A DNA stretch of 64,000 nucleotides from Marinobacter nanhaiticus D15-8W (GTDB lineage Bacteria > Pseudomonadota > Gammaproteobacteria > Pseudomonadales > Oleiphilaceae): the NCBI RefSeq assembly GCF_036511935.1, contig NZ_AP028879.1:5656-69655 (forward strand), in the 5' to 3' direction. The notes under the pieces were generated by a model. The model saw only the letters and a program-made list of their open reading frames with translations. It was not told the origin of the DNA and made no database searches. This document shows positions 54,251 to 63,213 of the stretch, piece after piece; position 1 is the first letter of the stretch, and each line of letters begins with the position of its first letter. The translations under genes were made by a program, and so were the position numbers.

Positions 54251-54421
54251 TTAGATTGATGGACACTCAGTTCGCCACAAACTGATGTGTCGGCCTTATG
54301 TGAGGAGGATCCAAGCCCTATCGACACAAAGCTCTCATCACAAGCGCGTTGAAGCTTAGACGGTAGCATCGATCTTTTCAAGGAATCCCTCCTCTCCACT
54401 AATTTTTCAGGAGGAGAGCAA

Positions 54422-54520
54422 ATGGCTAAACCGAAAACTATACGAGTTAGCAACTACCGTCGTTTTCGCTTTGGGCGCTGGGAAAGCGTCATTACACATT
54501 GGCGCTCGGCGCCAGCTTGA
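54422..54520 (+). CDS. 32-aa arginine-rich small protein
   Basis: The sequence begins MAKPKTIRVSNYRRFRFGRW and ends THWRSAPA; net charge is strongly positive and there are three Trp/Phe-type anchors in YRRFRFGRW. A very strong ribosome site GGAGGAG lies 5 nt before the ATG and a strong terminator 5 nt after the stop, so the gene is a compact transcription unit. CTCCTC (54389-54394) upstream could pair with the ribosome site. The function is unknown; nucleic acid or membrane binding would fit. Confidence 0.6.
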   Translation: MAKPKTIRVSNYRRFRFGRWESVITHWRSAPA

Positions 54521-54524
54521 AGAC

Positions 54525-54557
54525 TAGGGGAACTTTATGGAAGAGGTTCCCCTATTT
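54525..54557 (+). terminator. Rho-independent terminator of the small gene
   Basis: TAGGGGAAC (54525-54533) and GTTCCCCTA (54545-54553) form a 9-bp perfect stem followed by TTTT. Confidence 0.85.
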
Positions 54558-54701
54558 TCACAAATGATCAGACACGCCATACAGGTACAGGTCATCCGCC
54601 TGCTGCATCAGGCAACGACGCTCTGGCGACCGTGCCGGTAAGATATCGAGCCGGCGACGGAGGTCGACCAGAACTTCGGAAGCGAGCTGCTTTCCAGCCA
54701 A
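54558..54701 (-). CDS. Possible 47-residue protein downstream of the resolvase
   Basis: From a TTG at 54701 the frame reads AGKQLASEVLVDLRRRLDIL, then PARSPERRCLMQQADDLYLY and GVSDHL. The amphipathic and charged pattern looks protein-like, and AGAGGGA precedes the TTG. It stops next to the terminator at 54525-54557. It may be a 3' piece of a larger lost gene. Confidence 0.3.
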   Translation of the reverse strand: MAGKQLASEVLVDLRRRLDILPARSPERRCLMQQADDLYLYGVSDHL

Positions 54702-54788
54702 GCACCATATCCCTCTGCTGGGCATTCATGTCCCTGGGTGCGCCTCCTTTGAGGACTGCCTTGGCGCTTCAGTCACTGAATAGTGCGT

Positions 54789-55373
54789 TTACTCTGGTTG
54801 CTCCGACACGGCCGTGTGGGTTTGCTTCAAATACTGATAGAGGGTTTCACGGCTGATACCGTACTCCCGGGCCAGCTGAGCCTTGGACTCTCCCGCGAGG
54901 GCACGCCGGCACACTTCATGCGCCTGGTCGGCGGATAGTGCCCGGCGTCGCCCCCGATAAGCGCCCCGGCGTTTCGCCAGGGCAATGCCTTCACGCTGGC
55001 GTTCCCGAATCAAGGCGCGTTCGAACTCGGCAAAGGCTCCCATGACCGACAACATCAGGTTGGCCATGGGCGAATCCTCGCCCGTGAACGCTAAATGCTC
55101 TTTGACGAATTCGATCTTCACGCCTCGCGCGGTTAAGGCCTGGACGATACTTCTGAGGTCGTCGAGGTTGCGGGCTAAGCGATCCATGCTATGAACCACC
55201 ACGGTATCGCCGTCCCGGGCAAAACGAAGCAACTGATCCAGTTCGGGGCGGTGTACATCCTTCCCGGACGCCTTGTCGACAAACACACGATCCAGTTCGG
55301 CGTGCTCCAACTGGCGCTCTGGATTCTGATCGAAACTGCTGACGCGGACATAACCGATGCGTTGGCCGTGCAA
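54789..55373 (-). CDS. Serine recombinase (resolvase/invertase)
   Basis: 194 aa from a TTG at 55373 with AGGAG 7 nt upstream. The catalytic Ser lies in IGYVRVSSFDQNPERQ. The E-helix and C-terminal HTH (LAREYGISRETLYQYLKQTH) are complete. Tn3-type resolvases separate cointegrates at a res site. No transposase gene is beside it. Possible res-type TGTC...GACA spacings occur at about 55370-55445. Confidence 0.9.
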   Translation of the reverse strand: MHGQRIGYVRVSSFDQNPERQLEHAELDRVFVDKASGKDVHRPELDQLLRFARDGDTVVVHSMDRLARNLDDLRSIVQALTARGVKIEFVKEHLAFTGEDSPMANLMLSVMGAFAEFERALIRERQREGIALAKRRGAYRGRRRALSADQAHEVCRRALAGESKAQLAREYGISRETLYQYLKQTHTAVSEQPE

Positions 55374-55550
55374 TGTGAACTCCTGAAGTAAACTGTCAGG
55401 AAAAACTCTATGAGCCTTGACGACAGGTGTCAATTAACTCTTGGAGCGACTCTATTCTGACGGCTCTGGTAAGCTATTCCTGACGCCCGGTTAGGGTACA
55501 GTTCAAACTGACAGCGTGATCTCAATAAAACCACGGTGGAGTGACAGGAC

Positions 55551-56027
55551 ATGCATGATCAGGATCGGCTCAATCAGGTCTTTGCCTATCGGACGTTCGA
55601 TTTCCGCAATCGGTTTCCCGATCCGCTTCCCTCGTTCCGTGCCGCACTGGAATGCCTACAAAGTGAGGTCGCCTACCTCCCTGACGTAGACGCCGAAATC
55701 GTGGCCTATCTCAAGGATGGGCGGGCTATCCCAATGCCTGATGCGTTCTTCTGGCAACGGAAGCCACGCTTTGCGTCGCGGGCCGAAGCGCAAGAGTGGG
55801 TTCTGGAGCGGCAGACTAAAATTGAACAAGGCGGTGAGATTGGTCAGCTCGTTAACACGAACATTGCAGACCCTCGCGATACCCTCGAAAAACAGATTGA
55901 AGACGCGTTGAACAGCACTGCGACCCAAGTGATTCCATCGGCGCTCAATGATGAGACCTGTCGTGCAGCCGAGCGCTGGTTACGAGCCGCCATCGACGCA
56001 CTACCGCCGGTTGATCTGTGTCGATAG
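55551..56027 (+). CDS. Unrecognised 158-aa protein
   Basis: GGAG is 8 nt before the ATG. It is soluble, acidic and helical (MHDQDRLNQVFAYRTFDFRN; EAQEWVLERQTKIEQGGEIG). No family is known to me. It diverges from the resolvase gene. Confidence 0.5.
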   Translation: MHDQDRLNQVFAYRTFDFRNRFPDPLPSFRAALECLQSEVAYLPDVDAEIVAYLKDGRAIPMPDAFFWQRKPRFASRAEAQEWVLERQTKIEQGGEIGQLVNTNIADPRDTLEKQIEDALNSTATQVIPSALNDETCRAAERWLRAAIDALPPVDLCR

Positions 56028-56238
56028 CGGACGGGGCGTATCAACCCTGACGCGTGTTGTGGCTGACGGGTTAGCGCAGACGGCAAACTCTCAAGCCCAA
56101 TGAACCTTTGATCCTTTTCGTCACACTTGTCGTACGGAATAACAAAGTGACGCCAACTCAAGCCATGCCACACTGTTACTCAGAGGAGGTCGATTGCTAA
56201 AGTCGTTTGATGACCCAGCATGTGGAGGTGCGTAGTCT

Positions 56239-56439
56239 ATGCCAGGCCATAATCAGACATGCTCAAGTATGGTGTGTTTGGAGCGTGTGATCCGAGCGTA
56301 CGATGACGCTACGTTGTTTCAGGCCCACTCGGCGGATGAATCCATCTATTTTGTACTGGCGCTGCCCAACGCTGGTATTCTTCGGGTCGAAAGCAGCCTG
56401 GAAGTGCTCGAATCCTACTACGGCATGCTGATTGGTTAA
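56239..56439 (+). CDS. 66-aa small protein, paralogue of 51878-52237
   Basis: IRAYDDATLFQAHSADESIY, then LPNAGILRVESSLEVLESYY and GMLIG align with the core of the other copy. GGAGG stands 10 nt before the ATG. The function is unknown. Confidence 0.55.
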   Translation: MPGHNQTCSSMVCLERVIRAYDDATLFQAHSADESIYFVLALPNAGILRVESSLEVLESYYGMLIG

Positions 56440-56769
56440 CGACCCTCGGTACGCCGCCTACCAGATTTACCGGAACGTCGGCGCAACGCTTGGAACGGAC
56501 GATCAGAACGGCTTGATGTCGATGTCCCCGGCTCTTGGGCAATGTTTCAAGGACAACGTCGCTACGGTTAGGCACGGCTGCTGTCCGATGAGCATAGCAG
56601 CTCGGCGCGAGCTGACGGTCTTGGCCCATACAGTTGCTCCATGTGAGGCTGGCTCGATCATATTTGCGCAAAAGAACAAAGGGTTAAGCCTTAGACCATC
56701 CACCTATTAACGGATTTACAACGCCTCCGGTTATGAACAAGGGCTTCACCAGCCTGATCATTGCAGCCA

Positions 56770-58863
56770 CTAGCCGGCCATCAACCGCTCGAGCAGCGCC
56801 TCCGAAGATAGGGGTTCGTCCAGGAAATGCCCTTGGGCGTAGTCGCAACCCGTAGCTATCAACCATTCGTATTGCTCAGCGGTCTCGACTCCTTCGGCGA
56901 TGACTTCCAAGCCGAGCTTGTGCGCCATGACGACGATAGTCTCGGCAATAATGCGTTCATCGTTTTCATCCATAGGCTGGGTGACATACGACGGATCGAT
57001 TTTTAAGTAGTGAATGCCGTATCGCCGCAAGGCCGCCAAGGAAGACACACCCGTACCGTAATCGTCGAGCGCCAGCTGCAATCCGCCTTCGCGGATTTGG
57101 CGAAACTGCTCGGCCAGACCTTGAGCCTCGTTCAGGAACACACGTTCAGTCAGTTCAACAATAGCACCCGCTCCCGCCAATCGGTCGAGGTAGGCTTGCC
57201 AACGCTTTTGCGAGTGAGGGCTGAGGAAAGTCTCGGATGAGATGTTGATCGTGACCGGTACCGAACGGTCAACGGTATTTCGCCAATGTTCGGACTGGCT
57301 GGCGACTTCCGTGATCAACCAGTCTTCAAGGTCGCTGATAATACCGCTCTCTTCAGCCAGCTCCAGGAACTGGCCAGGCCGCAAGAGCCCCAGCTCGGGA
57401 TGCGCCCAGCGCAACAACGCCTCCGCTTTGGCGATTCGCCCGGATGCCAGGTGGACGATGGGTTGATAATACACTCGAAGTTCGCCGTGCTCCCGTGCGG
57501 ACCGCAGCCCTTGAATCAGCGCTTGGCGAGGTAGTGCCGCAGTGTTGCCAATATCGGTATAGAAACACACCTGATTGCGGCCGGTGTGCTTGGCAAAATA
57601 CATGGCTTTGTCCGCACAAGTCAGCAGTTGCTTAGGGGTAATGGCGTCTTGTGGGAACTGGGTGATCCCGATACTGCCCGAGATGCGGGTCAACCCGGCA
57701 CCGAGGGCAAATGGTTGTGCCAATTCGGTCAGGATCGTATGGGCGAGTTCCAGAAGCGTTTCGCGTTCGGCGATATCCAGGAGAATGACGGTGAATTCGT
57801 CACCGCTCAGACGCGCCACCGTATCGCTTTTGCGCACGCAGGCTTCGATACGCTCGGCGACTTGCTTGAGCAGCAGATCCCCCACATCGTGGCCGTACTG
57901 GTCGTTCACCTCCTTGAAACGGTCGAGATCGATAAAAAAGACCGTGAGGGATTCGCCGGTGCGTTCGGCGTGCGCGACATGCTGCTCCAGTCGATCACGG
58001 AAGAGGCGCCGGTTGGGCAATCCCGTCAACGGATCGTAATTGGCGTAATGCCAGGCCTTGGCTTCCGCTGCCCGACGCTCTGTGACATCGTGCGCAATAC
58101 CGGAAATGGCTTCGACGTCCCCCTGTTGGTCAAGCACGGGCGCATAGACATACTCCAGGGTTTTGGCTTGCCCTGAGGGCAATGTGGTATTGATCTCGCC
58201 GTGCTGATGCTCGCGGTGATGGACGATCTGGTTTAGCAGTTCGGGTGCGAGGCTTCCGGTTGGCAGGCCCACTTCTGCCGCGCTTTCACCCACCAGGTCA
58301 TGTGAGGCCACGCCGCACAGCTGCCCCATGGCTTGATTGGCATAGCGGAAGCGGCCCTTAAGGTCGAGGACGTAGCAGGGGTCGGGCAAGGCGGTGAGTA
58401 TGGCTTGGTAGAGGCGAGCTCTGCTTTCTTTGTCATACACGTAGCGTTCGATAGATTCTGTCAGCGCATCATCTATTGCACGATGGAAATGGGTGAGTTC
58501 TTCCAACCCCGGCGCTGTCGATGGGTACGTCTTCTCCCACAGTTCGATCACGGTGGTCCGCAACGCGCGAAACTCGGCAGTCACCTGCAGCAGATCCACC
58601 CCTAAATCGTAGCGTTGCGCCCCATGCACATGCGCCCACGACTGCTCACGCATCGAGGATTCGAAATCCGTGAATATCACACCCTCAGCGGTTGCTGGCC
58701 GCCGATGCCGCATTACCTGGGCAACGCCCTCAATGACTTGTCGGATATGGTTGCGCAATTCGCCGCTGGTGAAGTCCCACCCGGGAAAAATGGACTGCGC
58801 GTTTTGTTCCCACAGTTGCAGGAGCGGCTCCATATTTTCCACGATAAACTCATTCAGTCTCAT
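56770..58863 (-). CDS. RsbRD_N-PAS-GGDEF-EAL protein, intact paralogue
   Basis: 697 aa from the ATG at 58863. The domain order is the same as in 45683-47719, with RLSGDEFTVILLD and AEALLRW. The C-terminus CDYAQGHFLDEPLSSEALLE is complete here. GGDEF and EAL motifs look active. The two proteins are alike along their whole length, so they arose by duplication inside the element. Confidence 0.92.
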   Translation of the reverse strand: MRLNEFIVENMEPLLQLWEQNAQSIFPGWDFTSGELRNHIRQVIEGVAQVMRHRRPATAEGVIFTDFESSMREQSWAHVHGAQRYDLGVDLLQVTAEFRALRTTVIELWEKTYPSTAPGLEELTHFHRAIDDALTESIERYVYDKESRARLYQAILTALPDPCYVLDLKGRFRYANQAMGQLCGVASHDLVGESAAEVGLPTGSLAPELLNQIVHHREHQHGEINTTLPSGQAKTLEYVYAPVLDQQGDVEAISGIAHDVTERRAAEAKAWHYANYDPLTGLPNRRLFRDRLEQHVAHAERTGESLTVFFIDLDRFKEVNDQYGHDVGDLLLKQVAERIEACVRKSDTVARLSGDEFTVILLDIAERETLLELAHTILTELAQPFALGAGLTRISGSIGITQFPQDAITPKQLLTCADKAMYFAKHTGRNQVCFYTDIGNTAALPRQALIQGLRSAREHGELRVYYQPIVHLASGRIAKAEALLRWAHPELGLLRPGQFLELAEESGIISDLEDWLITEVASQSEHWRNTVDRSVPVTINISSETFLSPHSQKRWQAYLDRLAGAGAIVELTERVFLNEAQGLAEQFRQIREGGLQLALDDYGTGVSSLAALRRYGIHYLKIDPSYVTQPMDENDERIIAETIVVMAHKLGLEVIAEGVETAEQYEWLIATGCDYAQGHFLDEPLSSEALLERLMAG

Positions 58864-58962
58864 AAAACCCATGGCTCCCGGTTCATAGCCGACAGCGGAC
58901 GCGGATCGATCCGTTGTGGTGATATGAACGGATGTAAGCGTTCATTCCACGACGTAGTTGAC

Positions 58963-59232
58963 CTACTTCACGTCACGGAGAGGCCTTAATAACTCCGGCG
59001 AGACCTTGTACTGTTTCCTGCCATCCTCACCCAGCACGATCACACTCTTGCGATTGATTTTGGTGACGATCCCCAACACCGGTCCTTCCCGGCCTTCGAA
59101 GGTCACTTTCAGGCCAACCCGCAATTGACTCAAGGCATGCAGGGTTTCTTGTTCTTGCAGTTCATCAATTCGCTGGCAGATGGTCTGGTTCAGTTCCAGC
59201 AACTGGTCGATGGTCATGTCCTCAATGCGCAC
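58963..59232 (-). CDS. Passenger protein of the IS66 element
   Basis: 89 aa with a helical start (MRIEDMTIDQLLELNQTICQ) and a small beta-barrel-like end (KVTFEGREGPVLGIVTKINR, VIVLGEDGRKQYKV), as in KOW or SH3-like folds. It overlaps tnpC by 11 bp and lies inside the IS ends, so it moves with the element. It could be a transposition accessory. Confidence 0.65.
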   Translation of the reverse strand: MRIEDMTIDQLLELNQTICQRIDELQEQETLHALSQLRVGLKVTFEGREGPVLGIVTKINRKSVIVLGEDGRKQYKVSPELLRPLRDVK

Positions 59233-60853
59233 GGACGTTGGCCTCCGGCTGTTTGTTCTGTCGGTCAGGGTGGCGTGGGTCGATCAGCGCCCGTAGCGGA
59301 TTGTCGGCGAACCGGGGTTTCCAGAGTCGGGGCGTCAGGTCGCTGACTTCACGGGCCGGGTGCTGGCTGATACGTTGCAGCACGTCCACCAGATACGTGT
59401 ACGGGGTAATATCGTGCAGCTTGCAGGTGCTGATCAGGCTCTGGATGACGCCCAGGTGTTCCGCGCCCAGTTCGGTCCAGCAGAACATCCAGTTTTTCTT
59501 GCCCATTGGAATGGGGCGTAGTGCTCGTTCCAGGTGGTTGGTGTCTGGCTGCACATCCGGGTCTTCCAGGAACACGGTCAGGCTCGCTTCACGGCTGAGC
59601 ACGTAGTTCAGGGCTTTGGTCAGCGAATCGCTGGGCACGAGGCCGCCTTGCGCCAACTGATCCCGGCACCACTGGAAGAAGTCGCTGACCACCGGTTTCG
59701 AGTGATCCAACCGGTACTGGCGTTTCTTCTCGCCAGTCAGCCCCTGGGTTTTGATGGCCTCTTCATTCCGGTACACCGTGGCGATCTGTTGCAGCGCGTC
59801 GGTGACTATCTCCGGATGATCCTTCTGCGCCTCGATAAAGTAACGGCGACTGTGCACCCAGCATTGGGCATGGGTGACGTTTTCCTGGGCGGCGGCATAA
59901 CGGGCATAGGCCGCGTAGCCGTCACTGATCAGGGTGCCGCTGAACGATTCGCTGAGTACTTCTTCGATATGGGCACGCCCACGGCTGTTAGAGTAAGTGA
60001 ACACCACCTCGTCGGCATCGCCATACAGCGGCCAGAACCAGCCGGATTTCATCTTGCCCTTTTGCGGGCCGGCCCGGCCCTGATGACCGGCCTTGATGGG
60101 CGTTTCGTCCATGGCCAGTACCCGACTGCGCAGTACGTTGTCGGTCTGGGCATCCACAATGGGGCGCAGCAGGTCGATGGCACGCTTGACCAGATTGGTC
60201 AGAGTGCTGCGACTGACGGTGATACCGGCCTGTTGGATACGCTGGTGCTGGCGATACAGCGGCAGATGGAACTGGAATTTGTCCACCAGCAACCCGGCCA
60301 GCAGGCTGACATCGGCCAGGCTGTTGTCCAGCACGTTGAACGGAGCCGGTGTCGTGATGAGCTTCTCGGTGCCCTTGCGCCGGAACACCGGGCGTTCGCA
60401 CTTAAGCACCACATAGCTGGAGGCCCGCTGGGCCAGCCGGTAGGTGGTCTTGCTGCCGATCACTTCGTACTGGTCAGCCTCCGGCCCGGTCAGTTCCGGT
60501 GGCAGGTGTTCAATGACCTCCACCGGCACATCGGCGGTGAAGCGCAGGCCGGTGTCGTTCAGGCAGTCGTCGTCCCGCTGCTTCTTACCGGTACCACGCT
60601 GATAGGCTTTAACCGTGCGCTTTTTCTCTTCCGGTGGGTTCTCCGGAACCGGTGCATCGCCTTCCTGGAACAGGCTGTTCTGGCCCGGCAGGTCAAATGC
60701 CTGCTTCTCGGATTTGGGGCCGAACAGCTGCTTCTTGAACCAGTCCAGCTGGCGCTGAAGGGTCTGGACCTGCTCACGCAGCAGTGCATTCTCCTCGGCC
60801 AGAGCCGAGGAGGACGATGCATTGGGAGAAGGAGCAGAAGCCGTTGAATTCAT
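59222..60853 (-). CDS. tnpC: IS66 transposase TnpC
   Basis: 543 aa from the ATG at 60853. It has an N-terminal coiled coil (ENALLREQVQTLQRQLDWFK), a zinc-finger-like region, and a DDE domain with VLAMDETPIKA and LISDGYAAYARY. YVLSREASLTVFLEDPDV and NHLERALRPIPMGKKNWMFC are typical of the family. It is complete. Confidence 0.95.
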   Translation of the reverse strand: MNSTASAPSPNASSSSALAEENALLREQVQTLQRQLDWFKKQLFGPKSEKQAFDLPGQNSLFQEGDAPVPENPPEEKKRTVKAYQRGTGKKQRDDDCLNDTGLRFTADVPVEVIEHLPPELTGPEADQYEVIGSKTTYRLAQRASSYVVLKCERPVFRRKGTEKLITTPAPFNVLDNSLADVSLLAGLLVDKFQFHLPLYRQHQRIQQAGITVSRSTLTNLVKRAIDLLRPIVDAQTDNVLRSRVLAMDETPIKAGHQGRAGPQKGKMKSGWFWPLYGDADEVVFTYSNSRGRAHIEEVLSESFSGTLISDGYAAYARYAAAQENVTHAQCWVHSRRYFIEAQKDHPEIVTDALQQIATVYRNEEAIKTQGLTGEKKRQYRLDHSKPVVSDFFQWCRDQLAQGGLVPSDSLTKALNYVLSREASLTVFLEDPDVQPDTNHLERALRPIPMGKKNWMFCWTELGAEHLGVIQSLISTCKLHDITPYTYLVDVLQRISQHPAREVSDLTPRLWKPRFADNPLRALIDPRHPDRQNKQPEANVRAH

Positions 60854-60881
60854 GACCGATATTATACCGGAACCCGGCCTT

Positions 60882-61226
60882 CTATACCCCTCGAAAACGC
60901 TTGAACTGGCGGTATTTCTGCACCTCAATGCCATCGATCAGCAGTTGCAGATCCGTCAGCGTCAGGGCTCGCTGACCGGAGGCAGATAAAGGCACCCGGA
61001 ACTGTCCCTGCTCCAGGCGTTTGGCCCACAGGCAGTAACCAGTGGTCGTAAAATACAGCATCTTCATCTGAGTTTTACGGCGATTGACGAAGACGAAATA
61101 CTGGCCGCTGAGCGGGTCGTGCTTCAACTGATTCCGGACCAGGGCGCTCAGGCCCCGGAACGATTTGCGCATATCGGTGGGCTCAGTGCACAGCCAGATC
61201 CGGGCCTGACTATCGAGCCCGATCAT
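60882..61226 (-). CDS. tnpB: IS66 accessory protein TnpB
   Basis: 114 aa. IWLCTEPTDMRKSFRGLSAL and RRKTQMKMLYFTTTGYCLWA are the family hallmarks. It is needed for transposition of many IS66 elements. The start overlaps tnpA by 4 bp. Confidence 0.95.
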   Translation of the reverse strand: MIGLDSQARIWLCTEPTDMRKSFRGLSALVRNQLKHDPLSGQYFVFVNRRKTQMKMLYFTTTGYCLWAKRLEQGQFRVPLSASGQRALTLTDLQLLIDGIEVQKYRQFKRFRGV

Positions 61227-61513
61227 CCGTTCTGGCTCAGCCGCAGTTCCACGCCGTTGCCCAGGCTGAGCACAATGTTCCAGCCGGGGCCGGAGGATGG
61301 AGAGTTGCCCATCAACGACGAGAGATCCAGAAAATCGGCTTCACCGGGACCTGACGACTCATCAGTCGACGGGTCGGACAGGCGCTTGCGCCAGTTACAG
61401 AAGCTGGCGTAACCGATCTTCTCCTGTTTACAAAACTGCGGTGCTGACAAGCCGCTGGCGCGCTGCTGATCAACCAGGGTCTGCCACTGTTCTGGAGTAC
61501 GGTGCTTTCTCAT
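61223..61513 (-). CDS. tnpA: IS66 accessory protein TnpA
   Basis: 96 aa with a helix-turn-helix (HRTPEQWQTLVDQQRASGLS, CKQEKIGYASFCNWRKRL). It is the first gene of the IS66 operon. Confidence 0.93.
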   Translation of the reverse strand: MRKHRTPEQWQTLVDQQRASGLSAPQFCKQEKIGYASFCNWRKRLSDPSTDESSGPGEADFLDLSSLMGNSPSSGPGWNIVLSLGNGVELRLSQNG

Positions 61514-61643
61514 GGGGGTAACCTCGTATCGGGAAATGTGAGGTTACTGTAGAGCGAATCTCAGCGGGGTGGCAGAACGTCGCGGAATGAACGCTTACGA
61601 ACGGATGAGGTTGTTGTTTATTGCCAGACGCCTTTATACATCC

Positions 61644-62423
61644 TTATCCAAACGACCCTGGAATCGATTTTTTGAAGCTAACTTCATGCTGAGTTAAGTA
61701 GTAGTCGTTGAAATTGAACTTGGTAGCAAACTCATCCCATTTCTTAATCAGGATTAATCCAGAGTGCACTTCTAAAAGTTCCTCATCCCGCATGCGCTTG
61801 ATGACTCGATTCACATGCACGCTGGAAAGCCCAAGAGCCGCGCCAATTTCGATTTGGGTTAAGTGTATTGCAGGAATATGGGGGCTATTAGGTAGCTGAG
61901 CACTGCGTGCGCTGAGTTCACCTAAAAGGTGTGCGACTTTATGATCAGCTGGTTTGGCTGTTAGATTAACGAGTAACTCGCGGGTCATGCTCTCAGTGGT
62001 TAGTTTCATACGAGAAAAGGCGTGAGTGAGGTTCGCGTTCTCTGCCAGTAGTGCTTTTACGGCGTTGGCGCGAAAGGTTACGACCGAAACCTCAGTCAGG
62101 CACTTAACGGTCACGTCAGAGGCGCTATCCAGTTCGCTATTAAAGGTCGTTGTGTCTCCCGGCAAAAGAAAGCCCAAGATGCATGTATTACCTTCTTCAG
62201 TGATAATTTCCTGAGCAGCCCACCCTTCTGATAATATGTAAACCTTGTCGGTTTTGTCGCCAAGCTTGAGAATTAGATCTCCTCGCGAATATCGATCTCG
62301 ATCTACTAAAAGTTGGCCGAGCTGGTGGGCATCCGATGCAGAAATTGGGGCAAATCGGCGAAGCCGTGCCAGTAACGCCGTTAAACATTCGTCGGTCGGA
62401 TGAATATTGCTGACAGTAGCCAT
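61644..62423 (-). CDS. Crp/Fnr-family regulator, copy 2
   Basis: 259 aa. It has the same layout as copy 1: YSRGDLILKLGDKTDKVYIL, FLLPGDTTTF and LTQIEIGAALGLSSVHVNRV. The divergence from copy 1 is larger than between the two GGDEF-EAL genes. Its downstream c-di-GMP gene is now separated by the IS66 element. Confidence 0.9.
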   Translation of the reverse strand: MATVSNIHPTDECLTALLARLRRFAPISASDAHQLGQLLVDRDRYSRGDLILKLGDKTDKVYILSEGWAAQEIITEEGNTCILGFLLPGDTTTFNSELDSASDVTVKCLTEVSVVTFRANAVKALLAENANLTHAFSRMKLTTESMTRELLVNLTAKPADHKVAHLLGELSARSAQLPNSPHIPAIHLTQIEIGAALGLSSVHVNRVIKRMRDEELLEVHSGLILIKKWDEFATKFNFNDYYLTQHEVSFKKSIPGSFG

Positions 62424-62572
62424 TCGGTGATTATTCCTTCAGCAAGTGATGGTACTGAATAGAAGCCGGCGAAGGCGCAGCTTAGTTCCTCTACCGTTTC
62501 CATAATAGCGCATCATTGTTGGAGCATGGGATTAAAAAACATAGAAAGACCCATAGGTTAGGTGGGTTACAG

Positions 62573-62977
62573 CTACGCCCCGCCTTCATACTTCACCTTC
62601 CATATGTTAGCTTTTTCCTCAAAATCAGGACGCTGTACGGGTACAACGCAGAAACGCTGGCCGCTCGGTGCCTCCAGTATCGTAAAATGACGCACTGTCT
62701 CTATCTTTTTCGCGCCTAGTCGCTCAAGCCGCGCCACTTCTGCTTCAATATCATCTGTTTCGATATCGAGATGGACGCGGCTGGGATGGCCGACTTTTTG
62801 AACAAGGATTTGCGGTTGCGTTGGATCGACCTCAAGTTCTCGGTAGTTTTCGTCCCCGGGCTCCATGTCGAGAGCCAGGACTTGGCAGCCCAGTGCCGCT
62901 CACCAGAATGCCGCCGCGTTATCGAGGTGATCTGTTTGACAATCTATGACGAGGGTTTGCAGTCTGCTTTTATGCAT
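62573..62977 (-). pseudogene. VOC-family (glyoxalase-like) protein with an internal TGA
   Basis: From the ATG at 62977 the frame reads MHKSRLQTLVIDCQTDHLDN and AAAFW, then TGA, then AALGCQVLALDMEPGDENYR to VVPVQRPDFEEKANIWKVKY. All VOC elements (HLDIETDDIEAEVARLERLG) are otherwise present, so one nonsense change (TCA to TGA is the simplest) interrupts the gene. The ATG at 62866 could give an N-truncated product. Confidence 0.75.
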
Positions 62978-62995
62978 AATAACCAATTCTCCCTG

Positions 62996-63192
62996 CTGGT
63001 TTGGAGCCTGAACCACTCTACCCGGAAGGGTTGCGGCATGGCTTCGCGATTGCCTTGCTCACCGGTGCGAGGCCAATACCGCTCACTGTGCTGCGCGATT
63101 TGCTCGGCCATACCGATATCAAGACGACCGAAATCTACCTGCAGGCCGTTGGCCGGGAAAAGCGGGATATGGTCATGCAGGCTTGGGAGTAG
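62996..63192 (+). pseudogene. C-terminal fragment of a tyrosine recombinase
   Basis: YPEGLRHGFAIALLTGARPI and LLGHTDIKTTEIYLQAVGRE carry the RHxxH and catalytic Tyr of an integrase C-terminus. The rest of the catalytic domain and the whole N-terminus are absent. It marks an old integration or deletion end. Confidence 0.75.
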
Positions 63193-63213
63193 CCGTACCA
63201 AAGTAAGGTACCT

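Larger units (their letters stand above)
58934..61598 (-). mobile_element. IS66-family element with 8-bp target duplication
   Basis: The ends start GTAAGCGTTCATTCC at both termini in inverted orientation. GAACGGAT flanks both sides (58926-58933 and 61599-61606), an exact 8-bp duplication as IS66 elements make. Length is 2665 bp with tnpA, tnpB, tnpC and one extra gene. It lies between the second GGDEF-EAL gene and the second Crp gene. Confidence 0.95.

Noticed and set aside
54540..55445. Intact Tn3-family transposon around the resolvase
   Set aside because: No tnpA gene and no Tn3-type terminal repeats were found; only the resolvase and vague res-like spacings are present.
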